Source: Lineus longissimus
Taxonomy: Eukaryota; Nemertea; Pilidiophora; Heteronemertea; Lineidae
NCBI RefSeq assembly: GCF_910592395.1
Contig: NC_088324.1
Span: forward strand, 2,296,001-2,360,000
Reading direction: 5' to 3'
DNA length: 64,000 nucleotides
The notes under the pieces: generated by a model
What the model was told of the DNA's origin: nothing
What the model saw: only the letters and a program-made list of their open reading frames with translations
The model's database searches: none
Part shown: positions 35,176 through 44,899 of the stretch, piece by piece
Position numbering within the stretch: the stretch's first letter is position 1
Layout: every line of letters starts with the position of its first letter
Translations under genes and position numbers: made by a program

Positions 35176-36291
35176 GCGAACCCTATTTTAAACTACCGAA
35201 AAGATAAGAGACTTGTTTTCATACCACCCATTGATGGAAATAAAAAGTATTTTATGATAAAATTCCATCCTTCCCGTCCTCTGATATGGGTCCAGTTTAC
35301 AGAGGAACCGGAGCCTTTCAGCAGAATGCTGTTTTACTCCTACAACGCAAAAGAAAATAACAAGACATGCCGGGTACTTTATAACTGTTCCTACTTTCAT
35401 GCGAGTAGTTTAAATTCCAAAATGAGTTTTTTTATTTATCCAACTTCAAGTTATCTCATCTTCTGCTATGTGAATTCGATATTTGGCAAAGGAGTAAAAG
35501 ACGCCAGGAAGAATGTTATCAGTAACACAAGGTTATATGACATTTCGTCTGGAAAATATGTAGGACGCTTAGTGCTTCCAAAGCACGAGAAATGTCTTTA
35601 TACAACCTTTAGATTTAGAAGCCATGAGAAATTCGGCATTCCAAGATGTCCTATGCAAAGCACTGATATGGACTTTTTTTCGTTCACTTGTCAGACCGCA
35701 AGCTCAAAATTCTCTTTGACCTTGTACAATTCTGTTAAGCAGTATGTAAGCGGCGCATTGGTATATACACTTGTGCAAAACGGCTCGATAACACTTTATG
35801 AAAAACAGAACACACATTCCTTTTTTGACTTCTACCGTGAATCTGATGCCTGTTACACATTTCAAGCCATCGGTGTGAATGCCCTGATGTTGAATATCAT
35901 ACGTGATATACACCAATGGCCGCTCGCAAGTCAACGCTATGAACTGTCAGGCACTCATGACCCATACGCGCCAAACGTAAGAGGTTATCTTGCTGCCAAC
36001 CACAGATTAGGAATATGCCTCTCAAAATGCAATTCATGCAAATACGGACAATTTGGAGGCTTCGAAATTATATGTTTTGTAAAAAATCCAATAGGTTTGA
36101 TCGATACAAACCCGGTGCAGAAAATATATTTAGGAATCGTTGGACAAAATGCAGCTGACAATAATCAGTTTGAAGACGGTAAGTGCGCGATTGACGACAG
36201 AAAAAACTTGTTGCTAATACACGATCAAATATTTGATCAGCCTGGTAGACGTGTATATGACGTTCTAAATGTATACAGTGAATTAAATTGA
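35176..36291 (+). CDS. Uncharacterised protein or exon, domain copy 2
   Basis: The first ATG is at 35254 (345 codons to TGA at 36291), but the frame is open back to 35176 and the extra residues (RLVFIPPIDGNKKYF) align with the start of copy 1. No upstream ATG exists in that extension, and TTGTACATGTAG ends at 35175 as a plausible splice acceptor, so this may be a downstream exon of the same gene as 33999-34964. Copy 2 is Cys-richer (CNSCKY, CFVK) and slightly longer, with an acidic insert near NNQFEDGKC. Both ORFs are long in AT-rich DNA and share a protein-level pattern at limited identity, which argues that they are real. Function unknown. Confidence 0.6.
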   Translation, partial: ANPILNYRKDKRLVFIPPIDGNKKYFMIKFHPSRPLIWVQFTEEPEPFSRMLFYSYNAKENNKTCRVLYNCSYFHASSLNSKMSFFIYPTSSYLIFCYVNSIFGKGVKDARKNVISNTRLYDISSGKYVGRLVLPKHEKCLYTTFRFRSHEKFGIPRCPMQSTDMDFFSFTCQTASSKFSLTLYNSVKQYVSGALVYTLVQNGSITLYEKQNTHSFFDFYRESDACYTFQAIGVNALMLNIIRDIHQWPLASQRYELSGTHDPYAPNVRGYLAANHRLGICLSKCNSCKYGQFGGFEIICFVKNPIGLIDTNPVQKIYLGIVGQNAADNNQFEDGKCAIDDRKNLLLIHDQIFDQPGRRVYDVLNVYSELN

Positions 36292-36299
36292 GTTATCTC

Positions 36300-37520
36300 A
36301 CGCATGTACATCCAAAGTGTTGTTGACCGGGTTTTTAAAATGGTATCTGGCATGGAAATAGTCATTTACGTGGAATTGAATTCACTGTTCCGTAAGAAAA
36401 CTTTAAAAACTCTAAGATAAGTCACCAGAGACTTTGAAGCACATTGCATTGAGTGTTTAAATTGAAAAGCAGCTTGTTCGGTAGGGGCGGGGAGGCGATA
36501 ATAAAACCATTAGAAGTTCGTCGGATAATGAATACTCTATCCGTGTGTCAATCGTCCAGATGGTATTGGCTTGTTATTGCTATATAACAAGTACCGTCTC
36601 AGTACGTAAGTTTATTGCCCAGGAAGTTGATTTCGCGGTAGGAAGTCAATGATGGATAGGCACTTTTCTCCATCGGTTTGTATAAAATTTGTATTTTTCA
36701 AAGAAAACATCCAATGAATTAAGGCGCTCCTCAGTTTTTATGATCTATCTGAAGAAATACATTTTTCAACCATTGCATACTTCGTTGTGTTGTGGAAATG
36801 TGCGGGATTCCTTAGAAAAAAATGGATTACACGCGGCAGTAGGAATTGGCGCTATCAAATGATATCACTAGATATTACAAATGCATGTTGTTGTTTTTTA
36901 AATCCATTCTCAGAGTAATATTATCTTCTGCCAAGTTAAACAAAAAAAACTGCATTAGGTCCAGTCGAAAATATACAGTTAATTGTGAATTTTTCTACAG
37001 TAGAAAATCACATTCCGCCTCCTGTTTGAGTTGGACTATTTCATAGCGCTACCCATCTCCAAGCATCGAATTGGTAACAGTTGTCAAGTGATATCTAACT
37101 CATTGATCAGTTGAGTGACTTTACCCAAGATTGGCTGACCAAGGTATGACTAAACAATACGCACGAACAGCGAGATCGAGGACTAACATAGGCGCATTCC
37201 TAAAAAAAGAAACGATTTCGGTAGCCAAAGTTTTCGCCTTGATTTTCATAGGGCAAGGCCTCCACTCGAAACTAGTGGTTCATAAAAAGATTCCCAAGGA
37301 CACTCAAAGTGTGACGTAATGACGACTGCTTGTGTTATACATTCTGTTGGTAACACACTAGTAATTCAGTGTGCGAAACTAGGTTGGAGAAATAAATGAA
37401 TTTGAATTTCTTATGCATGGTTTCGAGGCCGAAAAGTGAATTCACGGGTCAAGATGGTCAAAAAGGACCACCAAAACTTCAGATCCCCCCAAATCCTTAA
37501 CAATTATCGCGGTCAACCCA
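36300..37520. other. No convincing gene
   Basis: AT-rich sequence after the paralogous pair. No recognisable frame, RNA or repeat boundary. Confidence 0.4.
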
Positions 37521-37539
37521 CAAAAAAATTAAATTAGAT

Positions 37540-38340
37540 GAACTACCATAGACCTTTGAGACAAAAATGTTTGACCTCCGGGTATTACTTTCATCGGAAC
37601 GGCCGGGGAAAAGTTATGCGCCACTATAAAGATCTTGGTGGCTTGTTGGACAGTCACAAGGACATGACTGTTCACGTGAAGAAAGTCTGCAAAAGTGCGT
37701 TTTCCAACTTGTACTACATTGGGTGCATTCGAAAATATTTGGATGCAGACAGCGCCAAAAAGTTGGTGCATGCTTTGGTGACTTCTCCTTGGACTATAAT
37801 TACGCTCTGTTGCATGGTCTTCCCAAGATAACCATTGCTCCAATGCAAAATGTGCAGTATGCAGCAGCCAGGCTATTAATAAATGGCGTAAATGGGGACC
37901 ATACTTAAACCACCGGCATTAAAGGAGCTCCACTGGTTACCAGTACACTTGCGTATTGAGTACAAAATCATCAACTTGACTCATATGATCTTACATGGAA
38001 GGGCGCCAGTTAACCTTGAACAGCTAGTAGAACATCTCGGTTGCCCTAGTTTCACGCGTTCGATGGACGAAGGTTCCCCACGATTGGCCCAAACGAACAA
38101 AGACACTCTACGGGGATCGCAGTTTTTCAGCGTCCGCGGCACAGCTGTTGAATAAGTTGCCGACGGACCCAGCTACGATTGAAAATCCTGATACATTTAA
38201 GAAGCGCCTGAAGTGTTGTCTATTCGAGCGACATCATCAATGCCAATGAGTGGAGAATTAACAAATAGCCCTTAAACAGCAATTCGAACTGAGTAGTGCT
38301 TTATAAATAATAGACATTATTATATTATTATATCATCATA
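37540..38340 (+). mobile_element. 5'-truncated CR1/L2-like LINE, 3' end
   Basis: Plus-strand frames carry the C-terminal end of a LINE reverse transcriptase: DLGGLLDSHKDMTVHVKKVC and IRKYLDADSAKKLVHALVTS (37640-37790), then after a frame shift NVQYAAARLLING and ALKELHWLPVHLRIEYKI (37845-37975). The '(L)xELHWLPVxxRIxYKI' block is diagnostic of these LINEs. Frameshifts and stops show decay. The element ends in a short at-rich repeat (attattatattattatatc, about 38316-38334). The RT catalytic core is absent, as expected for 5' truncation during insertion. Confidence 0.75.
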
Positions 38341-38924
38341 GATATCGCCAAATTAATTGGTTAATGCATTAGCATTTTATCACTAGTGTGTACCCTGTTG
38401 GATGACATACTGTACTGGCAGTCTGATCATCACTGTCACATTCACTACTCAAATCGATTAGATGAGCACCAGGACCTAGGGGGTACGCTTCCAATCACTT
38501 TCAGACTCGGAACCTTGTGTATCACCCTGTATGGTTTAGCTTATATCAGGCTGTAGGCCAAGATTGTACAGGTCAGAATTAGTCAAATTACCGTCATTCT
38601 TCTTCAGAATCGCTATATGATACTATTGCCACAATTTCATCTCAACTAATTGTTCTCCTGGACGCCATTTTGACGTGGCTTCAGTATTTTCACGAATATA
38701 TTGATTTGGTGAAATAGCAAAAACGTTTATTTTACGACTACGGCGGGTAAAGGGCAACTCGGGTCTACCTTGTGATAGGCAGAAAGTGTATCAACTAGGC
38801 CACCGAGACAGCTTGTCAAATGACAAATAATTGAGCTATTTAGCTTTCAACCATTTGATTAAAATTTACCGCCTTTAAAACTTAGAAGGCGGTCGCACAG
38901 ACGAAAATCAATGACTCAATACTC

Positions 38925-39118
38925 TGTTGTACGGCTGGGCTGTGATTGCGGGTGTTTCGTACAGGTGGCGCGTGAGTCGCGCGGGAGAAGCAAGAATCAT
39001 AAGAAGAAAGACCTGTTGAAGTTTCGTCCGTCGTTGAAGTGATATTTACGAGAATAGTAAAGCCGTCAGCTAGGCCTCTTGGACAAGTCCTGAGAAGTAA
39101 GTTGGCGCCTTTACAACA
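38925..39118 (+). repeat. Putative 5' LTR
   Basis: A 194-bp segment beginning TGTTGTA and ending TACAACA (7-bp terminal inverted repeat, TG...CA ends), immediately followed after one base by a primer-binding-site match. I found no matching 3' LTR in the window. Confidence 0.6.
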
Positions 39119-39119
39119 A

Positions 39120-39130
39120 TGGTATCAGAG
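39120..39130 (+). promoter_or_regulatory. Primer-binding site, tRNA-Met type
   Basis: TGGTATCAGAG equals the primer-binding site used by many Met-tRNA-primed LTR retrotransposons. It sits one base downstream of the TACAACA LTR end. Confidence 0.6.
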
Positions 39131-39262
39131 TTCTAAAACGAGCTCACGTTTTGTTTTTCTATGCAATTTTGGTCAAAGTTTTGGTCAAAATTTGAGCGAA
39201 AGCCGGCCATGTTTACTTTGTGACGTCATCAGGATGGCAGCCCCCATGTCGAAAACAAGTCT

Positions 39263-39704
39263 GAGACAAGACCACTAATGAATATTCATAGGTTGGAGGG
39301 TCGAGGCCTATCAATTAGACAAGTGCATGTTTTTAACTCTCAAGTACATATTTGGAGAGGTATTGAAAAAATATTTGTTGTGGCAAGTCTGCAGATATAA
39401 AGAAATTGTTTGATGAAAAAATTAATTTCGAATTTTGCTAATTGGGTAATAGGGGGCGTGTTTTGAGATTTTCCTGCCAGTTGGCTGAAGAGTGGAAATA
39501 TCAATGTATGTCTAATTTGTCGATTATCAAAACATTTCCGTGGTCAACTACCAGTTAATTTTTTACCATTTACTTGCCCGACTGTCCGGAATATTATATC
39601 AAAAATTTCAGATTCACAACCCCACGCAGTATTTGATGCGTCGCGGTCAAACATTGACAATTTAACTGCGAAAAGGCTTAAAAAATCAATTGTGGTCTTG
39701 TCTC
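39263..39704. mobile_element. MITE (gagacaagaccac family), copy 2, inside LTR-element leader
   Basis: A 442-bp element with the same 13-bp TIRs as the 14237 copy, in opposite orientation and very similar along its length. It is flanked by GTCT at 39259-39262 and 39705-39708 (4-bp target duplication). It lies between the primer-binding site and gag, so it inserted after the LTR element. Confidence 0.8.
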
Positions 39705-39888
39705 GTCTATGAATTTTTCGTTGATGATTCTAAATCTGTGATCGTTTGTGACTGCTGGACTGGTGAATAATTGTTGTAAAATGTAATAATCGTTACGACC
39801 TGCGTTTCGTTGAAAAAAAAAGAAGTAGGGAGTGTGTTAAGGAAGTAGAAATATAGGGAGTTGGTGACGTTTGTCCTACTCTTATCCT

Positions 39889-40205
39889 ATGTATAGTGTA
39901 TGTACGTTACTGTGTACAACTGTGTAGTGCTAATGCTAAGGTTTAAACACATTGGTCGAAGACCGAGTTATACACTTTAGTGGTAGTACGAATTCAAAAG
40001 TTATAGTTATAGTGTATGTACGTTACTGTGTACAACTGTGTAGTACTAATGCTAAGGTTTAAACACATTGGTCGAAGACCGAGTTATACACTTTAGTGGT
40101 AGTACGAGTTCAAAAGTTAAAGGTTTAAAGTGTGCTTAGGTTAAGGCTGGTTTGTGTGGTCGACGACATTCTAGTCTTACACTTTAGTGGTAGTACGAGT
40201 TCAAA
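39889..40205 (+). repeat. ~115-bp tandem repeat in retrotransposon leader
   Basis: Two near-identical units (from about 39892 and about 40007) run gtgtatgtacgttactgtgt, ... cattggtcgaagaccgagtt, ... cactttagtggtagtacg. A third partial copy of the last block is at about 40182. It lies in the untranslated leader before gag. Confidence 0.85.
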
Positions 40206-40244
40206 ATTTGAAGTTTAAGCAGCTGTGGGTCAAGTAGCAGCGTA

Positions 40245-41795
40245 ATGTCGCACAATTTGAAGGATGACAGGAAGGAAGGACAGAAAGATGATTCTGAGCC
40301 GGAAGTCCTAAGCCCAGCAGTGTCGCTGTCTTCGGTGGACAAGGCCAAGGAGGAACCCCGTCGTGAAGACCAGAAGCCTGATGCTGCCTCTCCCGAGTCC
40401 GTGGGTAAAAGCCGAGGGAAAGGCTTCTCAGCAGTCGGAAAGCTGGTGGTAGCTTGTGCAACGCAGGCTGATCTCTTGACCTTGCCTAGGATAGGAAAGG
40501 TGACGGCTAGGCGAATTCTGGAATTGTGTCAGAAGGTCCCCTCCCCTTCGCTAGGCGAGGTAATGGAGGCGACGAAAACAAAGCTTGACCTGTGGTTGAA
40601 TCTGTTCGCCCAAGGGCGCATAGCTGTCTTCTTTGATAGGGATAATTCAAAGAAGATTTATCGGTCACCGGCTCTGGATGAGCAGTTCCTCGAGGAGGAG
40701 GAATGGTGCCCGTTGGGGGACGCGGTCACCCCTAGTTTGGTAGCTGGTTTGGAGGAGGAGCTGGGGAGAACTCAAGAGAGCCTGCAATGTGCGCAGGCGG
40801 AGTGTGAGAGGTTGAGGGATGAGGTGTTTAGAACCCGCCTGGAAGCGGACCAAGTCACCCATAACCTCCGTGTCGTAGAGGATATGTTGAATTGCTGTGA
40901 GAAGGAAAGGGAGAACCAACTGAGGTCTGCTGAGGAGAGGTTCGAGGACTGTGCCATTGATCGGGAGTCCCTGGAGAAGGAGAACAGAGCCCTGCTAGCG
41001 GAGAAGAGGGAAGTGGGCGCGTACTTGGAAAGGTTGAAGTCCAGGACCCAGGCTGACTCGGACCGAAGACTCAAAGACGAGCTCTCTAAGCAGGCGAGGG
41101 GGTTCGAAGAGGAGCGTCGTGCTTGGGAGGTTGAAAAGCAGGAGGCGAGACGTCAGGAAGTGATTTCAGACGGTAGGCGTCTTCAGGACTTGCTTTCCAA
41201 AAAGACAAAGGAGTTCGAGGATGAACGCCGTGCGTGGGAGGCAGAGCGCGGCGAAGTTAGACGCCGTGAGGCTCTCTCAGACGATAGGGCGTGCCAGACA
41301 CCAAGAGCCGTGAAGCAGGAGACTGAGACGGCTGCTTCCCGGGCCAGTCTGAGGCGGGGCGGAAGTTACTCGCGTTCGAGAGATGAGGGGCATTTTCCAC
41401 TTGGGAAGTCCCAGGACTCGCGTCAGGATGGACGTCAGTCGGATGAGAGAAGGAAGGACTACAGGCAGGAAGAGCTAGAAGGGGACCCTCCATTCAGGCG
41501 GGGGTATGAGTCGAGGACTCGGAACCCTTTTGGACAGAGGAATCAGAATCCCAACTGGGAGAGCGGCTCTCGTCGGGGAGATGGAGATGAAGCATGGTGC
41601 GAGGAGGTTCCGCATGTTTATGAGTCGAGGACTCCAAACCTGAGGTCCGAGAGTACGAGGCCGGACTACCAGAGGGATGCGATGCCCCCGTTTCCTCAGC
41701 GATGGAGATGTTCCACACCAGGGTATACTAGTATGTTGGAGTCAAGGACCACCTACCAGCAGAGAGGTATGGATCAGGGGCCTCAGCTGGCCTGA
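40245..41795 (+). CDS. LTR retrotransposon gag N-terminal protein (HhH + coiled coil)
   Basis: A 516-codon ORF from the first ATG after the leader repeats. Residues about 75-95 (TQADLLTLPRIGKVTARRIL) form a helix-hairpin-helix motif, a nucleic-acid-binding fold. Residues about 165-355 are a long charged coiled coil containing two ~45-residue repeats built on 'EF/GFEEERRAWE.E'. The tail is Arg/Ser/Pro-rich. The ORF ends TGATG, its TGA at 41793-41795 overlapping the next ATG at 41795. GC and codon use are clearly richer than the flanks, marking a relatively recent insertion. It probably packages element RNA into particles; the HhH is unusual for a gag. Confidence 0.75.
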   Translation: MSHNLKDDRKEGQKDDSEPEVLSPAVSLSSVDKAKEEPRREDQKPDAASPESVGKSRGKGFSAVGKLVVACATQADLLTLPRIGKVTARRILELCQKVPSPSLGEVMEATKTKLDLWLNLFAQGRIAVFFDRDNSKKIYRSPALDEQFLEEEEWCPLGDAVTPSLVAGLEEELGRTQESLQCAQAECERLRDEVFRTRLEADQVTHNLRVVEDMLNCCEKERENQLRSAEERFEDCAIDRESLEKENRALLAEKREVGAYLERLKSRTQADSDRRLKDELSKQARGFEEERRAWEVEKQEARRQEVISDGRRLQDLLSKKTKEFEDERRAWEAERGEVRRREALSDDRACQTPRAVKQETETAASRASLRRGGSYSRSRDEGHFPLGKSQDSRQDGRQSDERRKDYRQEELEGDPPFRRGYESRTRNPFGQRNQNPNWESGSRRGDGDEAWCEEVPHVYESRTPNLRSESTRPDYQRDAMPPFPQRWRCSTPGYTSMLESRTTYQQRGMDQGPQLA

Positions 41796-42604
41796 TGGAA
41801 GTTCCTCGGGCCCAGATGGAGTTTCCTCAGGCCCAGATGGAGTCTCCTTACCTGGCTTCGCCAGTGGCAGCACAGGGGAAGATCCCAGTTGGTGGTGACG
41901 AGAGACACCGGATGTCCGGGGCCTCGGCGTTGGCGGAGCGGAACACGAGTGCCCATTCCCCTACCCGTCGGAAGCTACCCACCTTCTCAGGGAAGGCAGA
42001 GGAATGGAAGTGTTTTATTTTCCAGTTTGAGAGGTTTGCTCGAAAGTACGAATGGTCTGAGCAGAAGAAGGGCGAGAAGATACTTGATTGTCTAGCGGAT
42101 AAGGCGCTGGAGTACGCCGTGCGACTGGATTTAGAAAGCTTTGTGGATCTAAAGAAGAACATGGCCCGACGCTTCGAATGCAAGGACGCGCCTGCGGTGG
42201 TGAGGCGTAAGCTCAGCTATATCAAGCAAAGCAAGGGAGAGGCTCCAGAGGAGTTCTCGCAAATAGTTTATTTCCTGACCCTAGATGCGCACCCGAATGC
42301 TTCTCAGGATACCGTGGACGAGATCGGTGTTAAGGTTTTCCTTAGAGGGTGCCAGGACAAGAGGGCAGCCAAAGTCGTTTTGGAGAAGAGGCCTAGCAGT
42401 ACCCACAAGGCTCTGGAGTACTTGAAGGAAAGTATAGCCAATCACAAGGCTATATTTGGTACAAGCGGAAAGCCCGTCGTCCGTAGGGTCAGCTTTCAGG
42501 ATGCCATTGAGGGCGAGGTGAAGGCCCAGGCGAAGTCGTCGCCAATACTAGTTTCCAGGCAACCAACACGAGCCCGCCACCTATTCCTCCAACGCCGAAA
42601 GTGA
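41795..42604 (+). CDS. LTR retrotransposon gag, capsid-like region
   Basis: A 269-codon ORF in the -1 frame relative to the upstream ORF. After a Gln/Pro-rich start it has a capsid-type region of the Ty3-like retrotransposon gag family (PTFSGKAEEWKCFIFQFERF, then 'L.....ADKALEYA', KKNMARRFE, RRKLSYIKQSKGE). 'F.G....W..F...FE....' is the usual start of that domain. The next block (zinc knuckle) is again in the -1 frame with the two frames overlapping at 42511-42604. No slippery heptamer is seen there, so this second break is probably an indel. Confidence 0.75.
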   Translation: MEVPRAQMEFPQAQMESPYLASPVAAQGKIPVGGDERHRMSGASALAERNTSAHSPTRRKLPTFSGKAEEWKCFIFQFERFARKYEWSEQKKGEKILDCLADKALEYAVRLDLESFVDLKKNMARRFECKDAPAVVRRKLSYIKQSKGEAPEEFSQIVYFLTLDAHPNASQDTVDEIGVKVFLRGCQDKRAAKVVLEKRPSSTHKALEYLKESIANHKAIFGTSGKPVVRRVSFQDAIEGEVKAQAKSSPILVSRQPTRARHLFLQRRK

Positions 42605-42792
42605 TTTATGCAGGCGGCCAGAAGTACCTGTTGGACAGGTCAGTATCCCCTTCCCGTTCAAGGTCCCCGTCTCCAGCCCGAGGCACTAACTGCTTTTACT
42701 GCAAACAGCCGGGACACTTTATCCGCGAATGCCCCGTGAGGCTTAGGAAGGAAGGTGAGACAAGCCTACCGATGGAGAGTTCGGGAAACTAG
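42511..42792 (+). CDS. Nucleocapsid zinc knuckle segment of gag
   Basis: A frame open from 42511 to TAG 42790-42792. It carries an RS-type stretch (SPSRSRSPSPARG) and a CCHC knuckle, CFYCKQPGHFIREC, matching C-x2-C-x4-H-x4-C. It binds the element's RNA. Its last codons form GGGAAAC (42783-42789) directly before the stop, a -1 slippery heptamer in the correct phase that leads into the protease frame. Confidence 0.8.
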   Translation, partial: GRGEGPGEVVANTSFQATNTSPPPIPPTPKVIYAGGQKYLLDRSVSPSRSRSPSPARGTNCFYCKQPGHFIRECPVRLRKEGETSLPMESSGN

Positions 42793-42802
42793 AGTTTCCC
42801 GA
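42783..42802 (+). promoter_or_regulatory. -1 ribosomal frameshift signal (GGGAAAC)
   Basis: The heptamer G GGA AAC at 42783-42789 fits X XXY YYZ in the gag frame and is followed at once by TAG. After a -1 slip the frame reads on without a stop into the protease. The heptamer lies in a perfect inverted repeat (tcgggaaac / gtttcccga, 4-nt loop), and a self-complementary gcgatcgc lies at 42807-42814. Confidence 0.7.
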
Positions 42803-43271
42803 GAGTCGCGATCGCTCGAGGGACAAGAAAAGTGAAGGTCGCCCAGGGTTGTATACGTTGAAGGATGCTAACTATGTACAGCTGCTCCGGCAGGGAGTCC
42901 CCTTCAGGGCCTTGGTGGACAGTGGAGGGAGCTTGTCCATTGTGAATGTAGACCTGTTGAAGAGATGGGACGCAGAGTTTGATGTGTCTTCCTTGCGTAA
43001 GGGAAGTATTGAGAAAATACGCTCAGCTAGCGATGAGGACATCCCCATACTTGGGATCATAGACATCAGACTGCAGTTTAGGGATTTCTCAGTGGAGTTC
43101 TCGTTCTCAGTCTGTAAGGGAGTGAGTGTGGAGATGGTCTTAGGAGCTGACTTCTTGGAGCACGTAGGTGCAAAGTTGGACTACGCAGAGCTGAAGCTAG
43201 TCTTGGGACCGACAGTCAGCTTGCAGTTATTACGAGGTTCCCACCCTCAACCAGTGGTGAGACAGATATAG
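42783..43271 (+). CDS. LTR retrotransposon aspartic protease
   Basis: A frame open from the slippery site to TAG at 43271. FRALVDSGGSLSIV (about 42903-42944) is the retropepsin active-site motif with DSG in place of DTG. An 'ILGIIDI' strand and the VEMVLGADFLEHVGAKLDY stretch give the second conserved block ('(I/L)LG.DFL...GA.(L/I)D'). It would act as a homodimer to cleave gag. It ends about 50 residues after that block. No reverse transcriptase, RNase H or integrase follows, so the element is either 3'-truncated or a gag-protease-only, non-autonomous form. Confidence 0.8.
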   Translation, partial: GKLEFPESRDRSRDKKSEGRPGLYTLKDANYVQLLRQGVPFRALVDSGGSLSIVNVDLLKRWDAEFDVSSLRKGSIEKIRSASDEDIPILGIIDIRLQFRDFSVEFSFSVCKGVSVEMVLGADFLEHVGAKLDYAELKLVLGPTVSLQLLRGSHPQPVVRQI

Positions 43272-43274
43272 TTG

Positions 43275-44840
43275 CCCTTTTAGTTTTAAAACGAAATGTT
43301 TTCATTGAAATCACTTAGTTTTGGTCTCGCTTGGAGTTGGACGAACTGGACATCAAAGCCTGCAACTCAGTAATTCGGACAAGCATAATATGCCTTTCAC
43401 AGTGGTTATTAGTGCATTATGAATATTAACATAACAAAAATGACGTTAAGGCTGATGCCAATTGTTTTCTGGCCACACTAATTAATTTTTAGTTAATAAT
43501 TAACAATGTTTTGGCCGAGCGTGTGTGTTTGTGAGACAAATACTGTATTTGGGTACACGTGCAAGCATGAACATTTTTATAGCGGGCATAGCGAAGCTAA
43601 TTTGACCACACCTTATTTAAAAATACTGCCTCACAAACATAGGGCCTGCTCAACTCTTAAATTCAAAGAGGGTGCATTGTATAGCCTGAGTATCTTACAA
43701 CAATGTGTGACGAGTAGGATTGTATTGTAGCTGCTGTATCGCACTAAATTTCCATTTATTCAGTTATGGATATGTTTTACGGTTTCATCTTCATTTGCAA
43801 TAACCCCATTAAGTAATTATAGGTTTCAAAAAATGCATATGCACCATGCAATCATTATTACAATGACGAATCATTATCATCGTTTACAGTACCGACTTTT
43901 TCAATATCGCTACTACAACGATTTTGCTGGAGGTTTTTAGTGGGCATGTTCTAAAAAAATTCTCTCTGTGTGATATGTTGTCAGTCTGGCCAACTTAGTT
44001 GGCTTTATACTTTGTATGAAGTGTACACCTGTTGGTATAAAACAACTTGAAGTTTTGCGATTTCCAATTACCTTGTTAGCTTCATGGTTAGAATACCATG
44101 ACTTGAAGACACTGTAATATAGTAAGCTATAGTTACAGCAAATACTTAATTGTTACATTGTATTTACTTTCTTTCTGATATTATTCATCCCGATCAACAC
44201 GGCAACTTCTCATTCTCATATATAGGCTAATCGCCTCATCAGGCTCCTGTGTTTCATGGAACCATGGTATGACAAGTCATTTTGATTCCTATATCCTATT
44301 CCTTCTTAAATGACATACTTAACTCATGACTGATTGCCGTTTACTTTGAGGATCAGTTTCTGTCTGTATGAATACCAGTTTGTTTGGCGGTCATTTCAAG
44401 TGCAATAACAACACAAATCTGCTGATCTTGTAATTGTGATTTTATTTATTTTTGTTCTTTTTGGGGATCATCAGCAAATTCATCGATTGCGTGTACATGT
44501 ATTAGTAACCAAGCTTTACCCTGGAGTAATTAAACACTCCATGTTTTGGCATAATTATAAATTAAATGTATAGGTGTAGTAATCTTTTCATTTAAGACAT
44601 GACATATTTTTCACCGTATTGAATGTCAATATAGGAGTTGCATTTACCAAGTTTTTTAGGTTTATATCAGTATAACTTGTGGAAATTGGAAAAATTACAC
44701 GTACGATAGAAATTATGTCTGGATACTTTACATGCATCCGCTGATCCGAAACTATTTCGTCCTTACTGTAGTAATTGTTTGCAGTTGGTTAGAGTGAATA
44801 ACACATCATAATGATAATAACGAAAATAAATACAAAGTAA
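43275..44840. other. No convincing gene; expected pol absent
   Basis: AT-rich sequence. RT, integrase, a polypurine tract and a 3' LTR were looked for and not seen. The plus frame 43506-43730 is unrecognised. Confidence 0.5.
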
Positions 44841-44899
44841 TGTGCTCTCCTTACGATGCGGCACTTTGAATTTTAAGAAGTGTACAACCTGGGCCAACA

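Noticed and set aside
40201-42183. Several minus-strand ORFs over the gag region
   Set aside because: Shadows of the GC-rich plus-strand gag frames; they lack motifs.
43272-44840. Search for the 3' LTR and pol of the LTR element
   Set aside because: ttacaacaatg at about 43696 resembles the LTR end and PBS start, but no LTR sequence surrounds it; treated as chance.
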